The notes beneath the pieces were generated by a model. The model saw nothing but the letters and a program-made list of their open reading frames with translations, searched no databases and was not told the origin of the DNA. This document shows, one piece after another, positions 1 to 5,857 of a stretch of DNA of 8,275 bases. The DNA comes from Gemmatimonadota bacterium (GTDB taxonomy: Bacteria; JAAXHH01). Location of the stretch: NCBI GenBank assembly GCA_026713285.1, contig JAPOOT010000413.1, positions 1 through 8,275 of the forward strand. The letters are read 5' to 3'. A program made the position numbers and the translations under genes. Within the stretch, counting starts at the first letter, position 1. The number at the start of each line of letters is the position of its first letter.

Positions 1-414
1 ACCCAGGGCCACCGCGTCCCGGGCCTCGGCCAGCCAGTCTCCCGGCGACGCGTCGATGGACCACCAGGAGATGGGCGACCAGTCGCGAACCTTGTTGCCA
101 AGCAGCTTGTAGCATGGGGCCCCCAGCGCTTTCCCGGCCACGTCGAACAGGGCCATCTGCAGTCCCGCGCCGAGCGTATCGTCGTTCATCACGTCGGCCG
201 GGCTCTTTCCAACGACCCGATTCACGGCTTCGTCGGTGACCCGCGCCCAGGTGTAGTGTATAACCGTTTCCCCCCAGCCGGTCAGGCCGGTATCCGTGGT
301 CACCCGGCACAACTCCAGGATCGACCAGTTGTACACTTCCCGCTCGGTGATCCGGGCCTGCCTCTCGGTGAAAGGCACATCCACCACGATTCGTTCCACA
401 TCGACGACTTTCAT
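1..414 (-). CDS. Mandelate racemase/muconate lactonizing enzyme family protein (enolase superfamily), N-terminal part, cut by the window edge
   Basis: The 138 visible residues match the N-terminal capping domain of the enolase superfamily MR/MLE group. They begin MKVVDVERIVVDVPF, followed by the typical TDTGLTGWGET turn (about residues 55-65) and the segment LGAGLQMALFDVAGKALGAP, which leads into the barrel domain. The catalytic barrel, with its metal ligands and Lys/His bases, lies outside the window, so the substrate cannot be read. Known family members dehydrate or epimerise sugar acids or racemise related carboxylates, in the cytoplasm. The ATG at 414-412 is chosen because GGAGG sits upstream (plus-strand cctcc at 425-429) at normal spacing. 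The gene lies 124 bp after the membrane-protein gene on the same strand, so it may be co-transcribed or have its own promoter. A 14-bp direct repeat directly upstream could be regulatory. Family confidence is high; specific function is unknown. Confidence 0.85.
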   Translation of the reverse strand, partial: MKVVDVERIVVDVPFTERQARITEREVYNWSILELCRVTTDTGLTGWGETVIHYTWARVTDEAVNRVVGKSPADVMNDDTLGAGLQMALFDVAGKALGAPCYKLLGNKVRDWSPISWWSIDASPGDWLAEARDAVALG

Positions 415-424
415 GACGCGAAAT

Positions 425-429
425 CCTCC
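425..429 (-). promoter_or_regulatory. Ribosome binding site of the enolase-family gene
   Basis: GGAGG on the minus strand, 10 nt before the ATG at 414. It fixes the start of the partial enolase-superfamily gene. Confidence 0.65.
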
Positions 430-432
430 AGT

Positions 433-493
433 CGCGGTACGTTCAACAACCCGGCGCCGTGCCCGTGTGTCTGCCCGGGCGCGGTACGTTCAA
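433..493. repeat. 14-bp direct repeat upstream of the enolase-family gene
   Basis: The 14-mer CGCGGTACGTTCAA occurs at 433-446 and again, identical, at 480-493, so the copies start 47 bp apart. The proximal copy lies next to the Shine-Dalgarno of the enolase-family gene. Perfect conservation in non-coding sequence suggests paired regulator sites or a local duplication. No palindrome is obvious within a copy. Function is inferred only. Confidence 0.6.
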
Positions 494-503
494 TCCGTTC
501 GCA

Positions 504-521
504 GCGGCGGGTTTCCACCGC
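504..521 (-). other. GC-rich hairpin between the membrane-protein gene and the enolase-family gene
   Basis: On the minus strand, about 17 nt after the stop of the membrane-protein gene, GCGGTGG and CCCGCCGC can form a 7-bp stem (one G-U pair) with a 4-nt AAAC loop. No U-tract follows, so it is not a standard intrinsic terminator. It could be a processing or attenuation structure, or chance in GC-rich DNA. Confidence 0.35.
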
Positions 522-538
522 GGCGCGTCAGGTATTCT

Positions 539-1357
539 TCAAATAAGAATGCAAGCGATCACAAGCAGGACCATCACGGGTAAAAGTCCCATTCCAACAC
601 TGGCTCCTGCCGGCATAAGCAGGCTTTCAGGTGCGGTTATCTCCAGACCGAAAACCAGTGGAATGGTCCGGACCGCCTCATCGTTCAAGCCCAGCGAGAT
701 GGATACGCCGACGTACAGGCTGCCGAAGAGGGCCACAACCATGATCACGTGGGCGACGTGTGGCAGCCGGCCCATGGAGAGGTCGGCCGGGTCCATGACG
801 TCGTGATAGAGCAGTCCCCACTGTTTCACACGGCTATAGAGCACCGGCAGCAGCAGCGGACCGAGAATGCCCGCGGTGATGAAATTGTTGATTGAAATGA
901 GGGGAGCCAGCACGTGGAAGGGCACGAGCCCGAGGGTGTCCAGCCCCCATCCTACCGTGACGCCGCAGGCGATGCTTGCCAGCAGCGTAACGTAAAGGTA
1001 CCGGACCAGCATGGTGGGGGACCACGCTCCGGGCTCTTTACTGGTCAGGATGCGCCAGAGCCGGTAGGGAATATATCCGAGCAGGAAGTTGCCGAGCATG
1101 CCGAAGTAACTGCCCAGTCCGTAGGTGCCGCCCATCAGATCGCCGATCAGGTTGCCAAAGGCCGCGCCCCACGCGCCGGCGGGACCGAACATGAGGGAGC
1201 AGATGATCGGGAACACATTGGCCGGCCGGAGCTCGGTAATGCCGGGAATGATGGGCAGGAGCTTGAAGGGAATGAGGACGGCGGCAAACATGGCTGCCGT
1301 CAGGGCTACCAGGACGACCATCCTGGTATACTTCCACATCGTGATGGCTTCTCGCAC
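539..1357 (-). CDS. Integral membrane protein resembling an ECF-transporter substrate-binding (S) component, with two extra C-terminal helices
   Basis: This 272-residue protein is very hydrophobic, with about eight predicted membrane segments. Residues 12-180 look like an ECF S component: a first long helix, then ELRPANVFPIICSLMFGP (42-59) and GAWGAAFGNLIGDLMGG (61-77), the small-residue pattern with the GN..GD signature common in S components, then further helices near 85-98, 118-140 and 152-175. Such proteins capture vitamins, queuosine precursors or similar micronutrients for an EcfT/EcfA1/EcfA2 module. None of those subunits is in the window, so a shared module elsewhere would be needed. 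S components usually have about 170-200 residues; here residues 201-272 add two helices. The GTG start at 1357 has AGGGG 4 nt upstream. An ATG six codons on (1339) is possible but has a weaker site. The gene begins 9 bp after the nuclease-domain gene, so translation may be coupled. The substrate is unknown and a different small transporter family is possible. Confidence 0.65.
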   Translation of the reverse strand: MREAITMWKYTRMVVLVALTAAMFAAVLIPFKLLPIIPGITELRPANVFPIICSLMFGPAGAWGAAFGNLIGDLMGGTYGLGSYFGMLGNFLLGYIPYRLWRILTSKEPGAWSPTMLVRYLYVTLLASIACGVTVGWGLDTLGLVPFHVLAPLISINNFITAGILGPLLLPVLYSRVKQWGLLYHDVMDPADLSMGRLPHVAHVIMVVALFGSLYVGVSISLGLNDEAVRTIPLVFGLEITAPESLLMPAGASVGMGLLPVMVLLVIACILI

Positions 1358-1366
1358 GCTACCCCT

Positions 1367-2029
1367 TTAGGCGCTCTGTTCCAGGCGGCTGATCTCGTCG
1401 CGCAACCGGGCGGCGTCCTCGTACCGTTCCTCATCTATGGCTGCCTGAAGTTTTCTGCGCGCCGTCTCGAGCGGGGTGCGTGGCTGACTCTTGAACTCCA
1501 CCGCTTCCATCAACTCTTCGGCGACAACCTGCGCCGCGGGGACCTTGCCCGCATCATCCGCTTCCAGTTCCTCGATGGACGGCGCGATATCGTCCTCGCC
1601 GTTCTCGTCCTTGCTCTTGGGCATCCGCTTGCCCGCCACGCGCATGACTTCTTCTTCCACGTAGATCGGCGCGTCGGCGCGAAGGGCCAGGGCGATGGCG
1701 TCCGTTGGCCTGGAGTCGATGGTCATGGAATGTCCGTTGGCCTTGACGTGTATTTCCGCAATGTAGAACTGCTGCTCGCGCAGTTCGGAAATCAGCACGA
1801 ACTCGATCTCGGCGTCGAAATGCTCGAAAACGGACTTGAGCAGATCATGGGTCATGGGCCGTGGAGGCTCTTCTTCGCCAGCGTCGATCTGGCTCTTGAT
1901 GGCAAAGGCTTCCGCGATGCCGATCAGGAGGATCAGAACCTGCTCTTCCTGCTCGTCGGCCAGCCAGAGTACCGGGGTGGCGTGCAGGGGATAGGGAGGC
2001 CCGACATCATATACTTTGAGTCGAATCAT
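1367..2029 (-). CDS. Bifunctional nuclease (BFN/DUF151) domain protein with C-terminal UVR motif
   Basis: The protein has 220 residues. Residues 1-132 carry the BFN (DUF151) fold. The diagnostic stretch is DSRPTDAIALALRADAPIYV (105-124), preceded by the segment around FDAEIEFVLISEL (71-83). BFN proteins are linked to nuclease activity and stress responses in plants and bacteria, but the bacterial role is poorly defined. An acidic linker (about 136-180) joins this to a UVR-type helical hairpin, residues 185-217, with the typical ending YEDAARLRDEISRLE. UVR motifs mediate protein contacts in UvrB, UvrC and Clp adaptor-like proteins. BFN-UVR fusions are known in several bacterial phyla. The ATG at 2029 has only a weak purine-rich site (AGAAAG). 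It is the first gene of a likely operon with the membrane protein and has a good promoter about 145 bp upstream. The domain assignment is firm; the cellular role is not. Confidence 0.9.
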   Translation of the reverse strand: MIRLKVYDVGPPYPLHATPVLWLADEQEEQVLILLIGIAEAFAIKSQIDAGEEEPPRPMTHDLLKSVFEHFDAEIEFVLISELREQQFYIAEIHVKANGHSMTIDSRPTDAIALALRADAPIYVEEEVMRVAGKRMPKSKDENGEDDIAPSIEELEADDAGKVPAAQVVAEELMEAVEFKSQPRTPLETARRKLQAAIDEERYEDAARLRDEISRLEQSA

Positions 2030-2112
2030 TGTATATAATCTTTCTACCTGACCGGGATCAGCCTGGGTTTTCTATTGCAGGTGACCACTTGGCGAGATGA
2101 CGGGAAAATGCC

Positions 2113-2130
2113 GACTGAAAGGGGTCAGTC
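2113..2130 (-). other. Small hairpin in the leader of the BFN-UVR gene
   Basis: GACTGA and TCAGTC form a perfect 6-bp inverted repeat around a 6-nt centre. It lies inside the predicted leader, about 85 nt before the start codon. No U-run follows, so it is not an obvious terminator. It does not match a riboswitch class I recognise. Confidence 0.35.
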
Positions 2131-2175
2131 CGCCTGCAAAAAATCGTCATCGCAGTGGATGTTCGGTTTACCGGT

Positions 2176-2205
2176 ATTATAAGCAGGTCTCTCAAAACAG
2201 GTCAA
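2176..2205 (-). promoter_or_regulatory. Sigma-70-like promoter of the BFN-UVR / membrane-protein operon
   Basis: Read on the minus strand, TTGACC (2205-2200) and TATAAT (2181-2176) are separated by 18 bp. The -10 is a perfect consensus and the -35 matches five of six. Transcription would start near 2169, giving a leader of about 140 nt before the ATG at 2029. The site lies in a locally AT-rich stretch just after the DUF4416 stop. Confidence 0.65.
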
Positions 2206-2232
2206 GACAAAACGTACAGACAGATGTGATTT

Positions 2233-2784
2233 TCACTCGGCGCGGTTTTGCGATCTATTACGCTGGCCGAGAAAGACCTCCCGCACCCGCGTAAAAAAGG
2301 CGAGCGCTTCCTCTGTCCGGTAGTCACGGTAGGTCCAGGGCAACGGGGCAAAAGCGCCCCGGTGATACAGCAGGGTCACCTCGGCATATATCCCTTTCCC
2401 GATATAGATGCGATGGCTGTAGTTCTTGGTAGTCGCCAGGACGAGTTGGGCGCCGTTGATGTATCCAGGATCTATATTCAATCCCCGTCCGGGCTTGTCG
2501 TCGGACCGGGTCACGCCGGTTTCGAGATCGTTGCAGGTTCGCTTTATTTCAGCCAGGTTCCCAGGCTCCACCAATGGCTCGAATCCGAGGAACTGTTTCG
2601 CCAGACCGGCCCCCATCTCCCGTTCATAGTAGGACGAGAAGGAAAAATCGAATACCGGACCCTCCAGTTCCACCGGCCCGTACCGTTCGGCCAGGAGACC
2701 GCGCCCCCGGGCCAGCATCGATTCACACTGTCCCATGACCGCACATACCAGCTTTGCAGGTTCGGGGTGTCCGGGAGTACCCAT
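2233..2784 (-). CDS. DUF4416 family protein
   Basis: The 183-residue soluble protein matches the DUF4416 family along its length. Recognisable blocks are PEPAKLVCAVMG (8-18), ERYGPVELEGPVFDFSFSSY (33-52), YYEREMG (52-58), NIDPGYI (103-109), ATTKNYSHRIYIGKGIYAEV (117-136) and LPWTYRDYRTEE (148-159). The family has no established biochemical function. The conserved charged and aromatic residues (His124, Arg125, Tyr127, Glu135, and the WTY.DYR block) suggest an active or ligand site, which is inference. The frame stays open upstream to 2988, but I chose the ATG at 2784. Family similarity begins there, AGAGG lies about 10 nt upstream, and the upstream part would run through a 16-bp tandem repeat whose period is not a multiple of three. 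The gene is divergent from the SDR gene and about 200 bp upstream of the BFN gene. Confidence 0.85.
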   Translation of the reverse strand: MGTPGHPEPAKLVCAVMGQCESMLARGRGLLAERYGPVELEGPVFDFSFSSYYEREMGAGLAKQFLGFEPLVEPGNLAEIKRTCNDLETGVTRSDDKPGRGLNIDPGYINGAQLVLATTKNYSHRIYIGKGIYAEVTLLYHRGAFAPLPWTYRDYRTEEALAFFTRVREVFLGQRNRSQNRAE

Positions 2785-2820
2785 GCGGGAACCGCCTCTT
2801 AGTGCCGCGTGTTGTCCCCA

Positions 2821-2849
2821 TTGCCACGAAATGTGCCGCGCTTTATATT
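2821..2849 (+). promoter_or_regulatory. Candidate sigma-70-like promoter for the SDR gene
   Basis: TTGCCA (2821-2826) and TATATT (2844-2849) are 17 bp apart, each matching five of six consensus bases at ideal spacing. Transcription would start near 2856, giving a leader of about 160 nt that contains the whole 16-bp repeat array. The same AT-rich island reads TATAAA on the minus strand (2847-2842) and could serve the DUF4416 gene, but no good -35 is seen for that direction. Confidence 0.5.
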
Positions 2850-2881
2850 TACTCGCCCGGTGGCCCGGTATTACGGTGGTC

Positions 2882-2945
2882 GGCACACCTTCGGCCCGGC
2901 ACGCCGTAGGGCTGGCACACCGTCGGCCCGGCACATCGTCGGGCT
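2882..2945. repeat. Tandem array of four 16-bp units
   Basis: Four contiguous 16-bp units occupy 2882-2897, 2898-2913, 2914-2929 and 2930-2945, with consensus GGCACACCGTCGGCCC. Units differ at positions 6, 7, 9, 11, 14 and 16; GGCAC at the start is invariant. The array lies between the divergent DUF4416 and SDR genes, downstream of the proposed SDR promoter. A period of 16 argues against coding. It could be a minisatellite, a set of regulator sites or an mRNA leader element. Confidence 0.85.
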
Positions 2946-3007
2946 TGTTGTCAGGAAACAGATACCGGTTCCGGGTAGACATTGTCAACGCTAAACGTCA
3001 GACGCAC

Positions 3008-3012
3008 AGGAG
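3008..3012 (+). promoter_or_regulatory. Ribosome binding site fixing the SDR start
   Basis: AGGAG lies 5 nt before the ATG at 3018. It supports that start over the in-frame ATG at 2982, which would add 12 residues unlike the family and lacks such a site. Confidence 0.75.
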
Positions 3013-3017
3013 CGCAA

Positions 3018-3782
3018 ATGAATTTCGAAAGGTTTTCACTCGAGGGCAGGGTTGCCATCGTTACCGGCGCGGGTACCGGCATCGGCCAGGGGATCGCAAC
3101 GGCCATGGCCGAATCAGGCGCCCGGGTCGTTCTGGCGGGCCGTACCCGGTCCAGGCTCGAGGCGACGGAGGATACCATCAGGGGGTTCGGCGGCGAAGCG
3201 CTGGTCGTGGAATCGGACATAGCGAAACGCGAAGACCGGGAAGCCCTTGTGACCTCGGTACTGGACACCTGGAAGCAGATCGACATCCTGGTCAACAACG
3301 CGGGGGTGAACGTGCGCACGCCGCCGGAGGACTACCGCGAGGAGGACTGGGACCAGGTCGTGGACACCAACCTGAAAGGCACGTTTTTTCTGACCCAGCG
3401 CGTAGCCCGGCACATGATCGAGCGGGAATACGGCAAGATCATCCAAATCGCTTCGCTGGCCGCCATCACGGGTATCCCCCACATCCCCGCCTACACCGCC
3501 GCAAAGGGTGGCGTCGGGTCGCTGACCTACCAGTTGGCGATCGACTGGGCCCGGTATAACATCAACGTGAATTCCATCTGCCCCGGATACATCCGGACCC
3601 CGTTGACCCGCCCTGTCGAAGAGAGCGAACGGGGGACCTATATCCTGAACCGCGTGCCTATCGGACGCTGGGGCGAACCGGAGGACATCGCCGGAACGGC
3701 CGTGTTCCTGGCCTCGCCGGCCTCGGATTTCCTGACGGGACAGCTGATCGTGGTGGACGGCGGTTGGATGGCGGGCGGTTAA
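3018..3782 (+). CDS. Short-chain dehydrogenase/reductase, classical SDR (gluconate 5-dehydrogenase-like)
   Basis: The 254-residue protein is a complete classical SDR, catalysing NAD(P)-dependent oxidation or reduction of a hydroxyl/carbonyl group in the cytoplasm. Visible motifs are the cofactor loop TGAGTGIG (16-23), NNAG (93-96), and the catalytic tetrad Asn118, Ser146, Tyr159 and Lys163 (YTAAK). A conserved CPGYIRTPLT segment follows, and DGGW lies near the C-terminus. Basic residues after the second strand (GRTR, 41-44) favour NADP(H). Length is normal. Overall pattern resembles gluconate 5-dehydrogenase and 3-oxoacyl-ACP-reductase-like SDRs. A sugar-acid role would suit the enolase-family gene in the same window, but the two are not in one operon and the substrate cannot be assigned. 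It is the only plus-strand gene, and its stop codon overlaps that of the convergent MFS gene. Confidence 0.92.
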   Translation: MNFERFSLEGRVAIVTGAGTGIGQGIATAMAESGARVVLAGRTRSRLEATEDTIRGFGGEALVVESDIAKREDREALVTSVLDTWKQIDILVNNAGVNVRTPPEDYREEDWDQVVDTNLKGTFFLTQRVARHMIEREYGKIIQIASLAAITGIPHIPAYTAAKGGVGSLTYQLAIDWARYNINVNSICPGYIRTPLTRPVEESERGTYILNRVPIGRWGEPEDIAGTAVFLASPASDFLTGQLIVVDGGWMAGG

Positions 3783-4990
3783 CCGGCGGCCTCCGCCTGG
3801 CTGGCCCGGCTCGTATCCGGGGGAGTCACGGAGATGAAACTGGTGGCCACAAGTGTCAAGACGGCAACGACGGCCGCTCCGACAAAGACGTACTGGTAGC
3901 CGTAGACGATCCAGACGAGTCCGCCCAGTGTGGGAATGGACATGGAAACGGCGTGGTCGATGGTGACGCCGAGGGAAAGCGTCGCGGTGAGATCGCTCTT
4001 CTTTACGACGATTTTGCTGGCGTAGGTGGTCCGTGCGATACTCACGTTGAACAGGACCAGGTCAAGCACGAAGCTGGCATAGATGAGGTCTACCGCCCAC
4101 GCTCCCAGTCCCATTTCCGTGGCGAAACCGTATCCCAGGCAGACACCGACAAGCAGCACCGCGTCGATCATCAGTACCAGACGTTCCCCGAACCGGTCGA
4201 TCAGCTTGCCCAGCTGCGGGGCGAAAAACATGCCGATGACGGATGCGATCAGGTGCAGTGAGGCAATGGTGGATACCGGCTTGTCGAAGATGCTGATCAG
4301 CACCCAGGGACCGAAGGTGATGAAGATCTGCTTTCTCGCGCCGAACAGGATGTTCAGCAGATAGAACAGGGTGTACCGTTTCCTGATGATGAAGGTGGGG
4401 CGGTTGCCCGTGTGACCGTCGATGGGGCGCATGGCCAGGTAGCAGTAGACGCCAGCCAGGGCCACCAGCGCGGCGAGGGCGAAAACGGGCAGATAGCCCA
4501 GTGAAGTGCCCCCCAGTCCCATCCAGAGCAGTACGCTGCCCAGGATGGCGGCGCCCGTCTGGATTCCGCCCAGGCGCCCCAGCATGGTGGCGCCCCTTCC
4601 TTCGCGGGCCAACCGCAGGGCGATCGTGCGCGTCACGGGCATCTGCAGATGCATGCCGATGCTCCAGGTGATCATTGAAGTGAGCATCAGCCCGTAAAGA
4701 CTGCCGTAGATTCCAAGCCCCAGGAATCCCACGGCCATCAACGCCATGGAAAGGGCTGCCATCTTCAGTTCCGACCAGAAGAACAGGATACCGGCGAAGG
4801 CAGCCACGAGGAAGCCGGGCAACTCGCGGGGAAACTCGAGTTCTCCGCGGCTCATCGCGTCCATGTGGTAGGTATCGCTGAGGAAATTGTTGAAGCTTAT
4901 TTCCCCCAACCCCATCGAGAGACCCATGCTGACCGCGCCAAGCATGAATAGGAAGAGTTGACGGTCGGCGGATCTGATCCATGAAAGCAA
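3779..4990 (-). CDS. Major facilitator superfamily (MFS) transporter
   Basis: The 403-residue protein has twelve predicted membrane helices in two bundles of six, with a cytoplasmic loop between helices 6 and 7 (about 187-206, RPIDGHTGNRPTFIIRKR). The loop before helix 9 carries GKLIDRFGERLVL (261-273), the degenerate second copy of MFS motif A. The copy between helices 2 and 3 (FFWSELKMA) is poorly conserved. MFS proteins use ion gradients to move small solutes across the inner membrane; the substrate is not readable here. I chose the TTG at 4990: GGAG lies 6 nt upstream (plus-strand ctcc, 4997-5000), and the next in-frame Met (residue 16) would cut into helix 1. An ATG at 4982 is in another frame. 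The gene begins 13 bp after the UVR-motif gene, implying co-transcription. Its TAA overlaps the SDR stop. Confidence 0.9.
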   Translation of the reverse strand: MLSWIRSADRQLFLFMLGAVSMGLSMGLGEISFNNFLSDTYHMDAMSRGELEFPRELPGFLVAAFAGILFFWSELKMAALSMALMAVGFLGLGIYGSLYGLMLTSMITWSIGMHLQMPVTRTIALRLAREGRGATMLGRLGGIQTGAAILGSVLLWMGLGGTSLGYLPVFALAALVALAGVYCYLAMRPIDGHTGNRPTFIIRKRYTLFYLLNILFGARKQIFITFGPWVLISIFDKPVSTIASLHLIASVIGMFFAPQLGKLIDRFGERLVLMIDAVLLVGVCLGYGFATEMGLGAWAVDLIYASFVLDLVLFNVSIARTTYASKIVVKKSDLTATLSLGVTIDHAVSMSIPTLGGLVWIVYGYQYVFVGAAVVAVLTLVATSFISVTPPDTSRASQAEAAG

Positions 4991-5003
4991 GTAGGGCTCC
5001 GGT

Positions 5004-5762
5004 CTAGGGCAGGTCGAACTTCTTCAGTTCATCCCGTATTTCGGCGGCCCGTTCAAACTCCTCGTTCTCGACGGCATCCGACAATTCCGCCCTCAACTGG
5101 TCTTCCTCGGAACGGGGCTGTTGTTTTCGGATTTCCTCGGCCATGTCTCGCAGGACTTTCAGTTCCTGGCTTTCTTTGACCAGGTCGTCCCGGTCGTAGG
5201 AACGAAAGAAAGCCTCTATCTCTTCTATGCCTTCTTCGATATGGCCCAGGGCCTGTTCGACATCGTCCGAACCCGTAGCGATCAGGCTTTTCGCCCGGCT
5301 GCGATGCATGATGACGAAGGGCCGGTACTGCTCGAGGGACAGGCGGTCGTCTTCGTTTTCGGCGTGGGTCCGCACGATGTCCATGATCTGCAGGTTGTGT
5401 TCGGCGTCCCGGCAGGCCTCGTGGTAGGATTCCAATTCGAACATGCAAATACGCCGGTAGTAATACTGCAGCGATTCGGTCTGCAGGTTCACGCAGTCGT
5501 CATGGGAGATATTGAGTTCCGCATCCGGACCCTTATCCGCCTTTTGTTTTTCCAGCCGGTCCAGGAAGTGATCCAGCAACGAGGTCTTCCCGTGGGGCCT
5601 TTTGCCGTCCGGGCGATCTGACCACTCCATCTGCAGGATACCGAGGTCCACGCGCATCTGTATCCTTGTCCGGCCGTCTTCTCCCTTTATTTTGCGCACA
5701 ATGAGCTTATCGGGCCCCGTGTAATCCCATGCATCGAGTAATCTACTGATGTCTGGATTCAT
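5004..5762 (-). CDS. UVR-motif (UvrB/UvrC motif) protein with uncharacterised N-terminal region
   Basis: The 252-residue soluble, acidic protein ends in a UVR helical hairpin (about 217-250) with the hallmark FERAAEIRDELKKFD. The N-terminal part (about 10-58) starts with a W-D-Y block and the segment KLIVRKIKGEDGRTRIQMRV (19-38), then LGILQMEWSDRPDGKRPHG (40-58), which resembles proteins annotated only as UvrB/UvrC motif-containing in Planctomycetes-like genomes. Residues 95-210 are helical and could form TPR-like repeats; YYYRRICMFELESYHEACRD (100-119) has that flavour. I see no nuclease or ATPase motif, so a scaffold or adaptor role is inferred. The ATG at 5762 has GGGAG 8 nt upstream. It is the first gene of a two-gene unit with the MFS transporter. 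A 15-bp palindrome lies about 45 bp upstream. Confidence 0.75.
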   Translation of the reverse strand: MNPDISRLLDAWDYTGPDKLIVRKIKGEDGRTRIQMRVDLGILQMEWSDRPDGKRPHGKTSLLDHFLDRLEKQKADKGPDAELNISHDDCVNLQTESLQYYYRRICMFELESYHEACRDAEHNLQIMDIVRTHAENEDDRLSLEQYRPFVIMHRSRAKSLIATGSDDVEQALGHIEEGIEEIEAFFRSYDRDDLVKESQELKVLRDMAEEIRKQQPRSEEDQLRAELSDAVENEEFERAAEIRDELKKFDLP

Positions 5763-5805
5763 GTGCCTGGCTCCCGTCTGTAGAGTGTGAGACGCCGGGG
5801 GTGTG

Positions 5806-5820
5806 GATTCGGACCGAATC
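5806..5820. promoter_or_regulatory. 15-bp perfect palindrome upstream of the UVR-motif gene
   Basis: GATTCGG-A-CCGAATC reads the same on both strands around one central base. It sits 44 bp upstream of the ATG at 5762 and between that gene and the uppP stop. The one-base centre makes a DNA-binding dimer site more likely than an RNA hairpin. No convincing -35/-10 pair is visible beside it. The regulator is unknown. Confidence 0.5.
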
Positions 5821-5830
5821 AGAATGCGCA

Positions 5831-5857
5831 GGTCAGTCTGGTCAGCCTGGTCAGCCT
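5831..5857. repeat. Three tandem 9-bp units across the uppP stop codon
   Basis: Three 9-bp units (plus strand GGTCAGTCT, GGTCAGCCT, GGTCAGCCT) are contiguous. On the coding (minus) strand each unit carries a TGA in the uppP frame, at 5853-5851, 5844-5842 and 5835-5833, so uppP has three successive in-frame stops. Confidence 0.75.

Noticed and set aside
504..521. Intrinsic terminator after the S-component-like gene
   Set aside because: The stem is good but there is no U-tract, so it is listed only as a hairpin.
914..2038. A 374-codon plus-strand open frame opposite the membrane-protein and BFN-UVR genes
   Set aside because: It is antisense to two genes with clear domain matches and shows no recognisable domain or membrane pattern; long antisense frames are common in GC-rich DNA.
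2097..2294. Small plus-strand frame of 65 codons across the BFN leader
   Set aside because: It overlaps the promoter and the end of DUF4416, has no ribosome site, and its composition is not protein-like.
2882..2945. CRISPR array
   Set aside because: The units are 16 bp, directly adjacent with no spacers, and no cas genes are present.
2785..2988. N-terminal extension of the DUF4416 frame to 2988
   Set aside because: The added 68 residues are unlike the family, run through the 16-bp repeat with shifting frame, and the ATG at 2784 has a better ribosome site.
4062..4982. A 306-codon minus-strand frame starting with ATG inside the MFS gene
   Set aside because: It is a shifted frame of the MFS gene; its product is Arg/His/Pro-rich and lacks the twelve helices seen in the main frame.
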